64,000 bases of DNA from a bacterium (GCA_030427205.1 JAUHXC010000008.1:186001-250000); one strand, 5' to 3'; numbered from the stretch's first letter, positions 27,845 to 38,238 are shown. Numbers and translations are program-made. The notes: a model not told the origin generated them from the sequence alone.

Positions 27845-30562
27845 ATGTCCCACCGCTCCTGTCTGCCCGTCCATCTACCCGTCGCTCTGCCTTTGCTCGC
27901 CGGCCTGATCGTACTCGCCGCGGGCCTCGTCCGCCCCGCGCCCGCCGAAGCCGCCCTGGCCGATCTCTCGGCGGTGGTCTGGGAGCGCATGACTCCTATC
28001 GAGAGCAACTTCGACGGCGTGCAGGCGATGGCCATCGGCGCCGACGGCACCATCTTCATCCACGACAACATCGGCCGGATCCGCCGCTCGGGGGACGAGG
28101 GACGCACCTGGAATACACTGCTCGAAGGCATCAAATGCTGCGGCTCGATCGCCATCCGTCGGGCGGGTCAGATCTTCGTCGCCGCGCCCTCGGGCCTGCT
28201 CTATTCGAGCGACAACGGCGCGACCTGGACCAACTGGGACGAAGAGAACACCTACAACGTGGTCGTCATCGCTCCGAGCACCAACCACGTGCTGGCGGCG
28301 ACGCCGCGGGTGCTCAAGCGCTATGACTTGCAGGGCAACCTGGTCGACGAAGCCGATATCGAAGCCATCCAGGACATGGAGGTCTGCGGCAACGGCCGGC
28401 GCACCGCTCTCGTGGTGCGTGATGGCAACCTGTACATCAACGATCAGGCCGCCCTGCCGGCCGATGGCTGGGCCGAGCCGCCCGACGTGGTGGTGCCGCT
28501 CAACTCGAGCACGTCGGTCAACCTCGACTCCGATTGCAATGTCTTCCAGGGCTATCGCAATGGCTATCGGACTTATGGCTTCCCCAACGGACCGATGACA
28601 CCGTCGGCCCGCTTCCCGCCCAAGGATCTCTTCTACCCCGCCGGCTACCCGACCGGCGCCGGATCGGTCTACCAGGGCACCGGCGACATCAACGACATCC
28701 TCGCCTTCAGCAACGGCCCGGCGCTCGTGGCGGGATCCCGCGGCGCCTACTGCGTGCCCGACGGCTCCAACGGCGCCGTCGCCGACGAATGCAACGACGG
28801 CACCGATCGCTCCGAGGTCTTCCAGGAGGTCGCGATCCACCCGGTCAACGGGCACGTCTACGCCGCCATCAGCTCGACGGCGATCAGCAAGCGCTTCTGC
28901 TTCCGCATCGTCAACGGTCAGGCCCAGCCCTATACCTGCGGCTACGTCTACGACTTCTCCGGCGGCCTCTTCCGCACCAACCAGCCGGTCTTGCAGAACC
29001 GGGTCGTCGGCGACGACTTCGGCGCGGAGTTCCAGCGGGAGAACTTCGACGGCGTCGGCTTCGACGAAGAGGTCGGCGGGCTCGTCGTGCGCAGCGACCC
29101 CGACGAGCAGACCTATCTGTGGGTGGTCAACACCGACCTGAGCACCGTCAGCCGCTTCACCCCCGGCACGCCGCCCCGTGAGCTCTCGGAGTATCGCGTC
29201 GGGCTGCCTCAGGGGCTGTGCCAGGGCAGCTGCTGCCATACCAACGGCTGTAACATGGCCAGCCGGGTGGCCCTCGACAGCCTGGGCAACGCCTACGTCG
29301 GCAACCGCGGCTTCGGCATGCAGGGCACCGTCACCAAGATCGCGCGCAACGAAGAAGACTGCGTCGACCGCAACGGCAACGGGGTCATCGACACCTCGCG
29401 CAACGGCCGGCCGCTGAACTGGGGCCAGGACGAGTGCGTGCTGTGGACCGCCAACGCCGGCCCGCACAACGCGCTCATCCGGGCGTTGACCATCGACCTC
29501 GGCGACGAGCAGAACCCCGATGGCTACCCCTGGGCCGGCGGCTACAATACCCGCCAGTGGTACAAGATGCACCCGCGCACCGGGCAGCAGCTGGCCACGG
29601 TCAACGTGCCGGTCAACCCGTATGGCGGCGTGGTCACCGCCGACGGCAAGCTGTGGATCGGCACCCTGGGCAACGACGGCACCAGCTGGATCGACACCCA
29701 CAACAACCGCGCCGGGCCGTTCATCGCGTATCCCAACGACGTGCGTCAGACCGGCTGCGGCAGCAGCTACGGCATCGCCGCGGACACCGGCGGCCGGCTG
29801 TGGTTCTCCGGCTGGGGCTGCGGCGACGCGATGGCCCACGACCCGTCGGACGGCAGCTGGAGCAAGGTCGACATCGACCAGTGGGGCCGCACCGCCGGGC
29901 GCGGCATCACCATCGACCAGAACGGCTGGATGTGGATGGCCATGAGCTCGGGCAACGCCAGCTACGTGGTCTGGTGGCACTCCACCGAATATCGGCGCAA
30001 CAGCCAGATCCCCGAGAACATCGTGGGCTCGCGGCGCATCCCGGATGGCAATACCGGGCCGGCGGCCATCGGCGCCGACAACCAGGGCATCATCTGGATG
30101 ACCTTCTACGGCCAGAACCCGAGCAACATCGCCCGCATCAACCCGGGCAACAACGCCTCGGTCGACATCTACCCCGGCTCGGGGCGGGTCTACTCGTACA
30201 CCGACTTCACCGGCGAGGTGCGCCGCCTGGCCATCGGGCGCGGCAGCTACGAAGAGATCTTCGACGCGGGCTGCAATCAGCCGGTCTGGAACAGCCTCAC
30301 CTGGGACGCCGACATCCCCGGCGGCGGCACGATCCGCTTCGACGCCACCAGCGCCGCCGACCTCGGCGACTTCGAGAACCAGACCTTCCGCGGGCTGGCG
30401 ACCACGCCGCCGGCCAATGGCCCGGTGCACGTCTCCAACCGGCTGGTGGCGAGCGGCGTCGCCTCGCGGCGCTTCTTGAAGATGAAGGTGACCCTGCAGC
30501 TCAACGAAGACGCCGAGTCGCCGCTGCTGCGTCAGTTCCAGGTGCGCTGGAGCTGCCCCTGA
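27845..30562 (+). CDS. Large secreted beta-propeller protein
   Basis: The 905-aa protein has a signal peptide (VALPLLAGLIVLAAGLVRPA, cleavage near AEA-AL). The body is made of propeller-type strands: N-terminal BNR-like units (RRSGDEGRTWNTL, LYSSDNGATWTNW) and later streptogramin-lyase/NHL-like units (GIAADTGGRLWFSG, GITIDQNGWMWMAM, AIGADNQGIIWMTF). Several Cys pairs (for example CQGSCCHTNGC) suggest disulfides outside the cell. A DRNGNGVIDT segment could bind calcium. The last 100 residues form a separate beta domain ending FQVRWSC. No catalytic signature was found; a binding or structural role is likelier. ATG at 27845 follows GAGGAGGA. Confidence 0.8.
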   Translation: MSHRSCLPVHLPVALPLLAGLIVLAAGLVRPAPAEAALADLSAVVWERMTPIESNFDGVQAMAIGADGTIFIHDNIGRIRRSGDEGRTWNTLLEGIKCCGSIAIRRAGQIFVAAPSGLLYSSDNGATWTNWDEENTYNVVVIAPSTNHVLAATPRVLKRYDLQGNLVDEADIEAIQDMEVCGNGRRTALVVRDGNLYINDQAALPADGWAEPPDVVVPLNSSTSVNLDSDCNVFQGYRNGYRTYGFPNGPMTPSARFPPKDLFYPAGYPTGAGSVYQGTGDINDILAFSNGPALVAGSRGAYCVPDGSNGAVADECNDGTDRSEVFQEVAIHPVNGHVYAAISSTAISKRFCFRIVNGQAQPYTCGYVYDFSGGLFRTNQPVLQNRVVGDDFGAEFQRENFDGVGFDEEVGGLVVRSDPDEQTYLWVVNTDLSTVSRFTPGTPPRELSEYRVGLPQGLCQGSCCHTNGCNMASRVALDSLGNAYVGNRGFGMQGTVTKIARNEEDCVDRNGNGVIDTSRNGRPLNWGQDECVLWTANAGPHNALIRALTIDLGDEQNPDGYPWAGGYNTRQWYKMHPRTGQQLATVNVPVNPYGGVVTADGKLWIGTLGNDGTSWIDTHNNRAGPFIAYPNDVRQTGCGSSYGIAADTGGRLWFSGWGCGDAMAHDPSDGSWSKVDIDQWGRTAGRGITIDQNGWMWMAMSSGNASYVVWWHSTEYRRNSQIPENIVGSRRIPDGNTGPAAIGADNQGIIWMTFYGQNPSNIARINPGNNASVDIYPGSGRVYSYTDFTGEVRRLAIGRGSYEEIFDAGCNQPVWNSLTWDADIPGGGTIRFDATSAADLGDFENQTFRGLATTPPANGPVHVSNRLVASGVASRRFLKMKVTLQLNEDAESPLLRQFQVRWSCP

Positions 30563-30587
30563 GCCCCGGCGGCGCCGCCCGGGCTCA
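30560..30587. terminator. GC-rich palindrome between convergent genes
   Basis: The 28 bases starting at the TGA stop codon form a palindrome with one mismatched pair: TGAGCCC and GGGCTCA as outer arms, GGCGGC/GCCGCC inside. It lies in the 31-base gap between convergent genes and could serve as a bidirectional terminator, although no T run follows. Confidence 0.5.
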
Positions 30588-30593
30588 GGCCCC

Positions 30594-31148
30594 CTACCCC
30601 TCGCCGATATAGGCCTTGTAGTCCTCGATGCGCGCCGCGAGCCGCCCGGCCAGCGTCGGGCTGGCCTCGCCGAGCCGCTCGCCGATGAGCATGGCCTCGA
30701 TGCGATAGGCCTCGCGCTTCTCGTCGGGCCAGTAATGCGGCGGCCGGGCCAGGTTCGTGATGCGATCGGCGAGCTTGACCAGCCACACCTCGTGGGGCTG
30801 CTCGCGGATGCGCTCGAGGCTGTCGGGCATGCGCTCGGCCTTGGGCAGCGAGTCGTCCTTGCTCAGCGCCGCGACGCCGTCGGCCACCGCGTCGCCGAAG
30901 CGGGCCCGCACCTCGTCGAGGGTCACCGGCGTATCTTCGACGGTGTCGTGCAGCAGCGCGCACTGCACCGCCAGATCGGCCTGTGGGTGGTGCTCGTGGG
31001 TCAGCGCCGCGATGGTCTCCGCGGCGACGGTCACGACATGCACCAGGTAGGGCAGATCGCTGCCGGGCAGCGTCTGGGCACCGTGGGCGGCCGCGGCGAA
31101 CCGCAGGGCCTCGGTGTACGCGTCGGGGTCGAAATGGGATGCGCTCAT
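30594..31148 (-). CDS. HD-domain alarmone-type hydrolase (MESH1/SpoT-like)
   Basis: The 184-aa protein consists of one HD domain: His37 in PYLVHVVTVA, His67-Asp68 with Glu71-Asp72 in ALLHDTVEDT, and VKLADRITNL further on. This is the pattern of small (p)ppGpp hydrolases and SpoT hydrolase domains, which bind Mn2+ and remove pyrophosphate from alarmones or related nucleotides. No synthetase or TGS/ACT domains are attached. ATG at 31148 begins MSASHFDPDAY; there is no strong Shine-Dalgarno sequence, so the start is moderately sure. Divergent from the DUF547 lipoprotein. Confidence 0.85.
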   Translation of the reverse strand: MSASHFDPDAYTEALRFAAAAHGAQTLPGSDLPYLVHVVTVAAETIAALTHEHHPQADLAVQCALLHDTVEDTPVTLDEVRARFGDAVADGVAALSKDDSLPKAERMPDSLERIREQPHEVWLVKLADRITNLARPPHYWPDEKREAYRIEAMLIGERLGEASPTLAGRLAARIEDYKAYIGEG

Positions 31149-31279
31149 GGCCCGCAGCATACGTCCCGGCGCGGGCCGACGCGAGACGTGCATGCCGTGG
31201 GCGGGCGAATCCGGTAACCTGCCGGGCGTCGACCCGTAGCCTCCTGCGACATCCACCGACGAATCGATCGAGGACTTCC

Positions 31280-32086
31280 ATGATCCGCAGCACCACGACC
31301 CTCATCATCGCGACGCTGGCCCTGGCGCTCGGCGGCTGCCAGACCCTGGAGAAGGTCTTCGGCCCCGACCAGGTCTCCATCGGCGAGGCGTACGGCGCTC
31401 AGACGGAGGGCGCGAGCTTCGACCACACCGCGCTCGGCGAGGTGCTCGCCGCGGTCGTGCGCGAGGACGGGCGGGTCTTCTACGACAAGCTCGCCGCCGA
31501 CACCGCCAAGCTCGACGGCTACATCACCGCGCTGGGCGAGGCCGACTTCGGGGCGCTGAGCCGCGACGAGAAGCTGGCGCTGCTGATCAACGCCTACAAC
31601 GCCTTCACCCTCAAGCTCATCGCCGAGTACTGGCCGCTGAAGTCGATCAAGGACATCCCCGACGACAAGCGCTGGAGCCACGCCCGCTGGACCATCGGCG
31701 GCCTGGGCAAGGTGAGCCTCGACGCCATCGAGCACGAGTACCTGCGGCCGAAGTTCGCCGAGCCGCGGATCCACTTCGCGGTCAACTGCGCCAGCGAGGG
31801 CTGCCCGCCGCTGCGCCGCTTCGCCTACACCGGCGCCGAGATCGACGCGCAGCTGCAGGACTCGACGGTGCGCGCCCACAACGACGACCGCTGGCTGAAG
31901 CTCGACGGCAAGACGGTGCAGCTGACCCGGCTCTACCTGTGGTTCCGCGGCGACTTCACCCAGAAGGCCGGCTCGCCGGTCGAGTTCGCCGCGCAGTTCA
32001 ATGAGAACCTGAAGGCGGCGCTGGCCAAGGGCGAGGTCAACGTCGAGATCATGGAGTACGACTGGTCGATCAACGCGGCGAAGTAG
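31280..32086 (+). CDS. DUF547 lipoprotein
   Basis: The 268-aa protein has a lipobox (LALGGC) followed by a DUF547 domain, with the characteristic LINAYNAFTLKLIAEYWPLKSIKDIP, LGKVSLDAIEHEYLRPKF, IHFAVNCASEGCPPL and YLWFRGDF. DUF547 proteins are widespread and structurally related to papain/transglutaminase folds, but their activity is not established. ATG at 31280 follows GAGGAC. Alone on its strand; converges on the BtpA-family gene with 22 bases between stops. Confidence 0.9.
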   Translation: MIRSTTTLIIATLALALGGCQTLEKVFGPDQVSIGEAYGAQTEGASFDHTALGEVLAAVVREDGRVFYDKLAADTAKLDGYITALGEADFGALSRDEKLALLINAYNAFTLKLIAEYWPLKSIKDIPDDKRWSHARWTIGGLGKVSLDAIEHEYLRPKFAEPRIHFAVNCASEGCPPLRRFAYTGAEIDAQLQDSTVRAHNDDRWLKLDGKTVQLTRLYLWFRGDFTQKAGSPVEFAAQFNENLKAALAKGEVNVEIMEYDWSINAAK

Positions 32087-32108
32087 GTCTCGCAGGGCCG
32101 CCGCCGCC

Positions 32109-32903
32109 TCACCCGTCGAGGGCCGCCCGCAGCCGCTCCACCCGCGCCCCGTCGACCGGCGCCCGCCAGTCCCCGCCCTCTTTGAGCCAGCTGCCGACGA
32201 TCAAGCCGTCGGCCACCGCCCCCAGCGCCGCGGCGTCGGCGGGCGTCACCCCCGAGCCCACGACCACCGGCACCCCGCATCCGCCCGCCGCGCGCACGTC
32301 GTCGAGCGCGGTCGCCGCGCCCGTCGAGCGGCCGGTCACGACGACCGCGTCGGCCCCGCAGAAGACCGCGCCGTGGGCCAGCTCGCCCAGGCTCAAATCG
32401 CCGGTGATCGCGTGGGCCGCGTGCTTCTTCTGCACGTCGGCCCACACCGCGACCTCGGCCCCCAGCGCATGTCGCCGCCGCAGCAGCGGGCCAGCGCAGG
32501 CGTCGATCAGGCCCTCGTCGGCCACGTGGGCGTACGCGAAGCCCTCGACCCGCACGAAGCGCGCGCCGGCGGCCAGGGCGACGCCCAGGGCCTCCTCATT
32601 GGCGCCGGCCAGCACCTGGACCCCGACCGGCAGCCCGCGGCGCACCACGCGCTCGACAGCCAGGGCCATGGCGGCCACCGTCTCGGGGCCCACCGCGCCC
32701 TTGAGATAGGGCCGGTCGCCCATGTTCTCGACGAGCAGTACGTCGCAGCCGCCGGCGCAGAGCGCGTCGGCGTCGCGCTCGGCGGCCTCGAGCAGCGCCG
32801 CCATCGAGCCGCGCCAGCCGGGGCTGCCGGGCAGCGGCGCGAGGTGCACCATGCCGATCAGGGCCGCGCGGCCGGTCTCTTTTCGGTCGGGCACGAAACG
32901 CAT
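32109..32903 (-). CDS. BtpA/SgcQ-family TIM-barrel protein
   Basis: The 264-aa protein begins IGMVHLAPLPGSPGW and continues AGGCDVLLVENMGDRPY, VGVQVLAGANEEALGVALAAGARFVRVEGF, VQKKHA and ADAVVVTGRSTG, the BtpA family signature. BtpA was named for photosystem I assembly in cyanobacteria, but most members, including the SgcQ group, are uncharacterised TIM-barrel proteins. No photosynthesis gene is near, so that role is not implied. ATG at 32903 has GAGGAG six bases upstream. Confidence 0.9.
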   Translation of the reverse strand: MRFVPDRKETGRAALIGMVHLAPLPGSPGWRGSMAALLEAAERDADALCAGGCDVLLVENMGDRPYLKGAVGPETVAAMALAVERVVRRGLPVGVQVLAGANEEALGVALAAGARFVRVEGFAYAHVADEGLIDACAGPLLRRRHALGAEVAVWADVQKKHAAHAITGDLSLGELAHGAVFCGADAVVVTGRSTGAATALDDVRAAGGCGVPVVVGSGVTPADAAALGAVADGLIVGSWLKEGGDWRAPVDGARVERLRAALDG

Positions 32904-33004
32904 CGTCGGCTCCTCGCCAATGAACTCGGCAAGGATGATGGAGCCAGCGCCGATGCAAGCCAAGCCCGACCGCGAAGCAGCCGAAAGACACGAATCGGAT
33001 CTTT

Positions 33005-33033
33005 TTGATGTGAATCATGTTCAAACGTCGATT
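33005..33033 (+). promoter_or_regulatory. Weak candidate promoter for the giant secreted protein operon
   Basis: TTGATG and TCGATT with a 17-base spacer lie in the only AT-rich segment of the 235-base divergent gap 32904-33138, about 105 bases before the ATG. The same segment may carry the opposite promoter for the BtpA-family gene. Confidence 0.3.
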
Positions 33034-33138
33034 CGCGAGGCCCACGATGGCTGCGCAAGCCCCTTGCGCTCGTCGTCGGGCTTTGGTCCGGTTCTCGCAA
33101 TCCCCGCGTCATCGTCCCCCGCTCGCCCGGAGAGTCCG

Positions 33139-36100
33139 ATGCTATACCCGGCCGGTCTGCGCCCCCGCCCCGCCCTGCTCGCCACGCTGTCCGCGCTGGC
33201 CCTGTCGGCCACGCTCGCCCCCGATCCGGCCCGGGCCGACCCGGCGGCGCCGCGCCTCGAACGCCAGACCGTGCCCGCCGACAGCCGCCAGCAGACGGTG
33301 CTGACGGTGCCCCGCTTCGGCCGCTACGCCATCGAGGCCAGCAGCGCCCAGGGCGTGGGCCTGCAGCTGGTCGACCGCATGGAGGGCCCGGGCGCGATCA
33401 TGGGCGCGCCGGGCGAGGCCGACGGGCGCATCGACGCCTTTCTCGAACAGGGCGACTACCTGATCGTGACCCACCCGGCCGAGAAGGCCGCCGGCGAGGT
33501 GAAGCTGACCGCGGCCCGCAGCGCCGAGCTCAACGACAGCCCGCTGCGCCTCGAGCCCGACCGCCTGATGGCGACGACGCTGACCGATCACCACCACCGC
33601 TCGTGGTGGATCGACCTCGAGAAGGACCGCATCGTCGCCTTCGAGGCCGCCGGGCGGCACCTGGCCGATCTGCGGCTGTGGCGCGACGGCAACTGGCTGG
33701 TCGAGGGCGAGCCGACCTGCGGCACCATCGAGCCGGTGACCGGGCAGCCGGTGCGCCGCTGCACCCTCACCCGCCAGCTGCCCGCGGGCCTGTATCGGCT
33801 CAGCGCCTATGGCGGCCCCGGATCGGCCTGGGCCGAGGCCGGCGAGCAGAAGACGCTGCATGTGCGCTGGGGCGTCACGCGCATCCCGGGGGACGGCGGG
33901 CGTGCCCAGCGGGTGATCGGACCCTTCGGCGTCGATCGTTTCCGGCTCGACGGCAGCGCGCGCGAGATCGGCCTGTCGCTGCCCGGGCCCGCCGAAAAAG
34001 GCGACGTCGAGCTGTCGGTGGCGGCCTACGATCCGGCGCGGCCGTTCGCCGGCGGCGGCTTCAGCGATCGCATCACCAAGGAGAGCCGGGTGCCGACCGC
34101 GCGGGTGCGGGTCTCGGTGGCCAAGGAGAACGTGGTCACCGTCTCCGGGCCGCCGGGGCAGCCGTATACCGTGCAGTGGTTCGCGCCCATCGGCATCGAG
34201 CACGTGCTCGGCGGCGAGGGCCCGTATTACATCGCCACGCTGCACGACGGCCCGCCGGGCGATCGGATGTCGGCCTCGGCGTTCTTCACCCGCGGCGACG
34301 GCGAGGAGCGCGAGGTGGTCGATCAGACCGCCATCCCCCTGCGCACCGACCGGCGCTACAGCCGCCGCTTCAACCTCACCGGCTGGAGCACGATCTTCCT
34401 CGACGTGCAGCAGCCCGGCGACTTCGAATTCACCGCCGCGGGCGCCGAGCTGCGCATCGAGCCGGCCATCGAGCGCCCCGAAGACTACGAGACGCCCGAG
34501 TGGAGCCCCGGCGGGGTCGGCCTGGGGCTGCCGACCGGCCTGCACGTGCTGCAGCTGCGGCCGCTGAACGCCGGCCCGGCGACGGTGGTCGAGCTGGCGA
34601 TCCGCCCGGCGACCTGGAACCCGCTCAGCGGCGGCGCGGCGATGCCCGAGCCGGTCGAGCTGCCGCCGGTGGTCCGCCGCAGCCGGGTCGAGCTGAGCCA
34701 CTCCCGGCCGCTGACCCTCGTGCGCAACGCGCAGGGCGACGCGCCGGTCGGGCTGGTGATGCGCCCGCTGCCCATCGATCCCACCGTGCCGCTGCCGCTG
34801 ACCCTGATGCCCGGCGAGACGCTGCAGGTCGAGGCGCGCTTGCCCGACGGTGGGCGACTCGAAGCGCGCAGCACCGACGGCACCGCGCTGCGGGTCGCCA
34901 CCGACGGCGGCTTCTCCGAGGCGCTGCCCGTCGCCGCCGGCCCGGCGACGATCCGGGTCCAAAACCCGCACGACCGCCCGCTCGTCGGCGCGCTGCGGCT
35001 GGTGCTCGATCGCCCCACGCCCGCCGAGAGCCCGCTGCCCGTCGAGCGCCTGGGCGCGCTGCCGGTCTTCCCCACCCTCGCCTCGGCCCGGCCGGCGGCG
35101 GTGACGCTCGATCGCAACCGCGAGAAGACGTGGCGGGTGGTCGTCGCAGAGCCGGCGCTGTACATCCTCGAGTCGACCGGGCTCTTGCAGACCGCCGGCA
35201 ACCTGCGCACCCGCACCCGCCTGGGCTTCGCCCGCGACGAGGCCAGCGGCGTCGGGCGCAACTTCCGCGTGGCGCGCTATCTGGGCCAGGGCGAGTACCA
35301 GCTCACCGTCTCGACCCGCGGCGCGAGCCGGGGCCGGCTGGGCGTGCAGCTCGTCACCACGCCGCTCATCGACGGCGGCGCCCTCAAGCCCGACATCCCC
35401 GCCCGCCGGACCGTGCCCGCCGGCCGCGCGGTGGCCTATACCTTCGACATCGCCGAGCGCGGCCGCTACCGCCTGCGCAGCATCGGCCGCGGCCATACCT
35501 TCCGCTGCCGCCTGGAAGACGGCGACGGCTGGCCCATCACCCGCCCCGAGGTCGACTGCGATACCACCCGCGCCTTCGAGCCGGGGCGCTATCGGGTCAT
35601 CGTGCTGCCCTCCGCCGTCGAGACGAAGCGCCAGACCCGCCTCGAGCCGGTGCGCGAGACGGCGCGATTCGTCGGCCACGGGCCGCACGCCCTGCCCGCT
35701 CGCCAGAGCGTGCGCCACGTCTGGCGCGAGCCGACCGCCGGCGACCGCACGCCCGACTGGTGGGACTTCACCCTGTCGGCGGCCAGCCCGGTGCAGTTCA
35801 CCCTCTCCGAAGAGATGGTCGGCGAGCTGATGCGCCGCGACGGCGAGACGATGACCCGCATCGAGCGCATCGCGGGCGGCGCGCTCGCCATCGAGCTCGA
35901 GCCGGGCGACTACCGCCTCGCGGTGCGCTGCGGGCGGCGAAACGACCACGTGCCCTACACCCTCGAGATGCGCCCCGAGCGGCTGATGGCCGGCCACGAT
36001 CGCTGGATCCGCCCGCCGGCCGAGATCCCGCTCGCCGTCGGCGCCGAGGGTCTGTTCGAGATCACCTCCGAGGGCAGCATCGACGTGCGCGCCCGCCTGC

Positions 36101-38238
36101 TCGACGCCGAAGGCCGCTCGCTGGCGGTGGCCGACGATCGCCCCGACGGCTGGAACTTCCGCATCGCCCGGCGGCTGACCCCCGGCGACTATACGCTGCG
36201 GGTCGAGGCGCTCGACGGCGACCGGGGCCGCAGCCGCATCGCGATGCACGCCCCGACGGGGATCGACGGCGAGCCGCTGGTCTTCGAGAGCGCCCGCGCG
36301 CTGGTGCCCGACGGGGTGACGCATCACCTGCCCTTGCCGGCGCTCGGCGACGGGCCCGGCGCCCCGCCGGCGCTGCTGGCCCGGGTGCAGTCGGCGCAGA
36401 ACGTCGGCGTGGCCATCGAGGCGCAGACCGGCGACGGCTGGACGACGCTGGCCCAGGACACCGGCACCGACACCTGGATCGCCGCCCGCCCCGTGGCCGG
36501 CGCCAACCACCGGCTGCGGCTGTGGTCCCTCGATCAGCGGGGGCTGCCGGCGACGGTCACCGCCTTCGCGCCGCGCCCGGTGCAGCCGTCCGAGGCCGAG
36601 GCCGCCCGCGGCGTCGACGCCGAGCCGGGCCGCGCCCCCGCCGCCGTCATCGCGTTGCCAACGCTCTTGCCGGGCGTCTTCGCCGTCCGCGGACCGTCCG
36701 ATCTCCTGGCCTGCGTCGACCGCTGCGCGCCGGTGGGCGAGCGCCCGCTGGCCGTCGGCGACCGCGGGCTGGTGCTGGTGAGCGGCGCCGGCGCGGTCAG
36801 CGCCCGGCGGGTCGTCGTCGGCGCCGAGCCGGTCGCCCTGACCGTGCCCGGCGATCGCCCGGTGCGGCTCGATCTGGCCAAGGCCGGCGGCCCGCGCTGG
36901 ATCGAAGCCCGCAGCCCCATCGGCCGCCCCGGCGTCCGCCTCGCCGGCGCGCCGATGGCCGTGGGCCGGCAGTCGTCGGCGGTCTACGCCGCCGAAGGCG
37001 CCAGCGCCGTGGAGCTGACCTCCGGCGACGGGTCCCCATTGGAGGTCCGGGTGCGCGCGGTCAGCCTCGATCGCCCGACGAACGACACCGTGAAGGGCGG
37101 CGTCGATACCGAGCTGGCCCCGGGCACCGGCCGCCTCTTCGCGCTGCCTGCCGGCCACGGCCCGCGCATCACGCTCTCGACCGGCCTCGCCGCCGTCGTC
37201 GGCGACGGGGTCGTCTGGGCCGCCGACGGCCCGTCGAGCAGCGCGCCCGGCCCCGAGAAGCAGGTGCTCGTGCTCAACCCGGGCACCGCGCCGGCCCGCT
37301 TCCGGCTCGTCACCGTCGCCGGCGCCACCGACTACGGTCGACTGACCGCCGAGCGCCCCATCGAGCTGACCGCCACCGCCCGCGGCGAGCTGCGCATCCC
37401 GGTGGCGGGCGCCGAGGCCCGGCTGCGGCTCGCCGGCGCGGTGGACTTCGCGACGCTGGTCGACGCCGACGGCCGCATCGGCCCCGCCGCCGGCGCCGAT
37501 GTGCGCACCGGCGGCACCCTCGTGCTGCAATACCGCCCGGGACCCGTCCTGGCGTGGCTCGAGCCCACCGACGGCAGCCGCGCCGGCCCCTGGGGCAGCG
37601 CCGGTGAGCCCGGCGTGACCCTCGACGGCAATGCCGAGCTGCCGCTCGACGGCGCCGATCTGGTGGCCCGGGTGAAGCTCGGCGCGCCCGGCATGCTGCA
37701 CCTGCGCGCCGCGGCCCCGTTCGCCGCGGTGGCCCGACCCGAAGACGGCGCCGAGCGGGTCGAGCTGCGCCCCGCCGGCGGACGGATCGACATCTGGCTG
37801 CCCACCGGCGCCGGCACGATCCACCTGCGCGGATTGGCCGGCGCGCCGCTGTGGGGCGCCGCCGAGGCCACCGTGAGCCGGGCGACGACCATCGGCGAAG
37901 GCCCCGGCCCCGAGGTGCTGCTCGCGCCGGGCGAGGCCCGCCCGTTCCGCTTCACCATCGAGCGCAAGGGCCCCATCGGCGTCGGCGTGCGCGCGGCGGC
38001 CGATCGGGTCGAGGCCACCCTGCTCGACGCCCGCGGCGCGCCCATCGGCGAGGGCCCGGTGCAGATGCCGTCCCTCGAGCCGGGCAGCTATGTGCTCGTG
38101 CTGCGCCTGCCCGCCGACGCCGCGCCGGTGAACGCCCGGCCCGCGCTGGCCGGGGTCGAGCCGCCGGACGATACGCCGCCGGCGGAGGTCATCCGCAAGT
38201 ACCTGCGCCTCTCGGGCCATACCCCGGCGGTCAACTGA
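33139..38238 (+). CDS. Giant secreted beta-rich protein, first gene of the macroglobulin operon
   Basis: The 1,699-aa protein has a signal peptide (LLATLSALALSATLA, cleavage near ARA-DP). The mature chain appears to be a string of beta-sandwich modules of about 100-120 residues, each ending with motifs such as LEPGDYRLAVRCG, LTPGDYTLRVEAL or EQGDYLIVTHP. These resemble pre-peptidase C-terminal (PPC) domains. There is no catalytic motif and few Cys. It ends 52 bases before the alpha-2-macroglobulin gene, which overlaps pbpC, so the three probably form one operon and act together in the periplasm. I found no named family for the whole protein. ATG at 33139 follows CGGAGAG. Confidence 0.8.
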   Translation: MLYPAGLRPRPALLATLSALALSATLAPDPARADPAAPRLERQTVPADSRQQTVLTVPRFGRYAIEASSAQGVGLQLVDRMEGPGAIMGAPGEADGRIDAFLEQGDYLIVTHPAEKAAGEVKLTAARSAELNDSPLRLEPDRLMATTLTDHHHRSWWIDLEKDRIVAFEAAGRHLADLRLWRDGNWLVEGEPTCGTIEPVTGQPVRRCTLTRQLPAGLYRLSAYGGPGSAWAEAGEQKTLHVRWGVTRIPGDGGRAQRVIGPFGVDRFRLDGSAREIGLSLPGPAEKGDVELSVAAYDPARPFAGGGFSDRITKESRVPTARVRVSVAKENVVTVSGPPGQPYTVQWFAPIGIEHVLGGEGPYYIATLHDGPPGDRMSASAFFTRGDGEEREVVDQTAIPLRTDRRYSRRFNLTGWSTIFLDVQQPGDFEFTAAGAELRIEPAIERPEDYETPEWSPGGVGLGLPTGLHVLQLRPLNAGPATVVELAIRPATWNPLSGGAAMPEPVELPPVVRRSRVELSHSRPLTLVRNAQGDAPVGLVMRPLPIDPTVPLPLTLMPGETLQVEARLPDGGRLEARSTDGTALRVATDGGFSEALPVAAGPATIRVQNPHDRPLVGALRLVLDRPTPAESPLPVERLGALPVFPTLASARPAAVTLDRNREKTWRVVVAEPALYILESTGLLQTAGNLRTRTRLGFARDEASGVGRNFRVARYLGQGEYQLTVSTRGASRGRLGVQLVTTPLIDGGALKPDIPARRTVPAGRAVAYTFDIAERGRYRLRSIGRGHTFRCRLEDGDGWPITRPEVDCDTTRAFEPGRYRVIVLPSAVETKRQTRLEPVRETARFVGHGPHALPARQSVRHVWREPTAGDRTPDWWDFTLSAASPVQFTLSEEMVGELMRRDGETMTRIERIAGGALAIELEPGDYRLAVRCGRRNDHVPYTLEMRPERLMAGHDRWIRPPAEIPLAVGAEGLFEITSEGSIDVRARLLDAEGRSLAVADDRPDGWNFRIARRLTPGDYTLRVEALDGDRGRSRIAMHAPTGIDGEPLVFESARALVPDGVTHHLPLPALGDGPGAPPALLARVQSAQNVGVAIEAQTGDGWTTLAQDTGTDTWIAARPVAGANHRLRLWSLDQRGLPATVTAFAPRPVQPSEAEAARGVDAEPGRAPAAVIALPTLLPGVFAVRGPSDLLACVDRCAPVGERPLAVGDRGLVLVSGAGAVSARRVVVGAEPVALTVPGDRPVRLDLAKAGGPRWIEARSPIGRPGVRLAGAPMAVGRQSSAVYAAEGASAVELTSGDGSPLEVRVRAVSLDRPTNDTVKGGVDTELAPGTGRLFALPAGHGPRITLSTGLAAVVGDGVVWAADGPSSSAPGPEKQVLVLNPGTAPARFRLVTVAGATDYGRLTAERPIELTATARGELRIPVAGAEARLRLAGAVDFATLVDADGRIGPAAGADVRTGGTLVLQYRPGPVLAWLEPTDGSRAGPWGSAGEPGVTLDGNAELPLDGADLVARVKLGAPGMLHLRAAAPFAAVARPEDGAERVELRPAGGRIDIWLPTGAGTIHLRGLAGAPLWGAAEATVSRATTIGEGPGPEVLLAPGEARPFRFTIERKGPIGVGVRAAADRVEATLLDARGAPIGEGPVQMPSLEPGSYVLVLRLPADAAPVNARPALAGVEPPDDTPPAEVIRKYLRLSGHTPAVN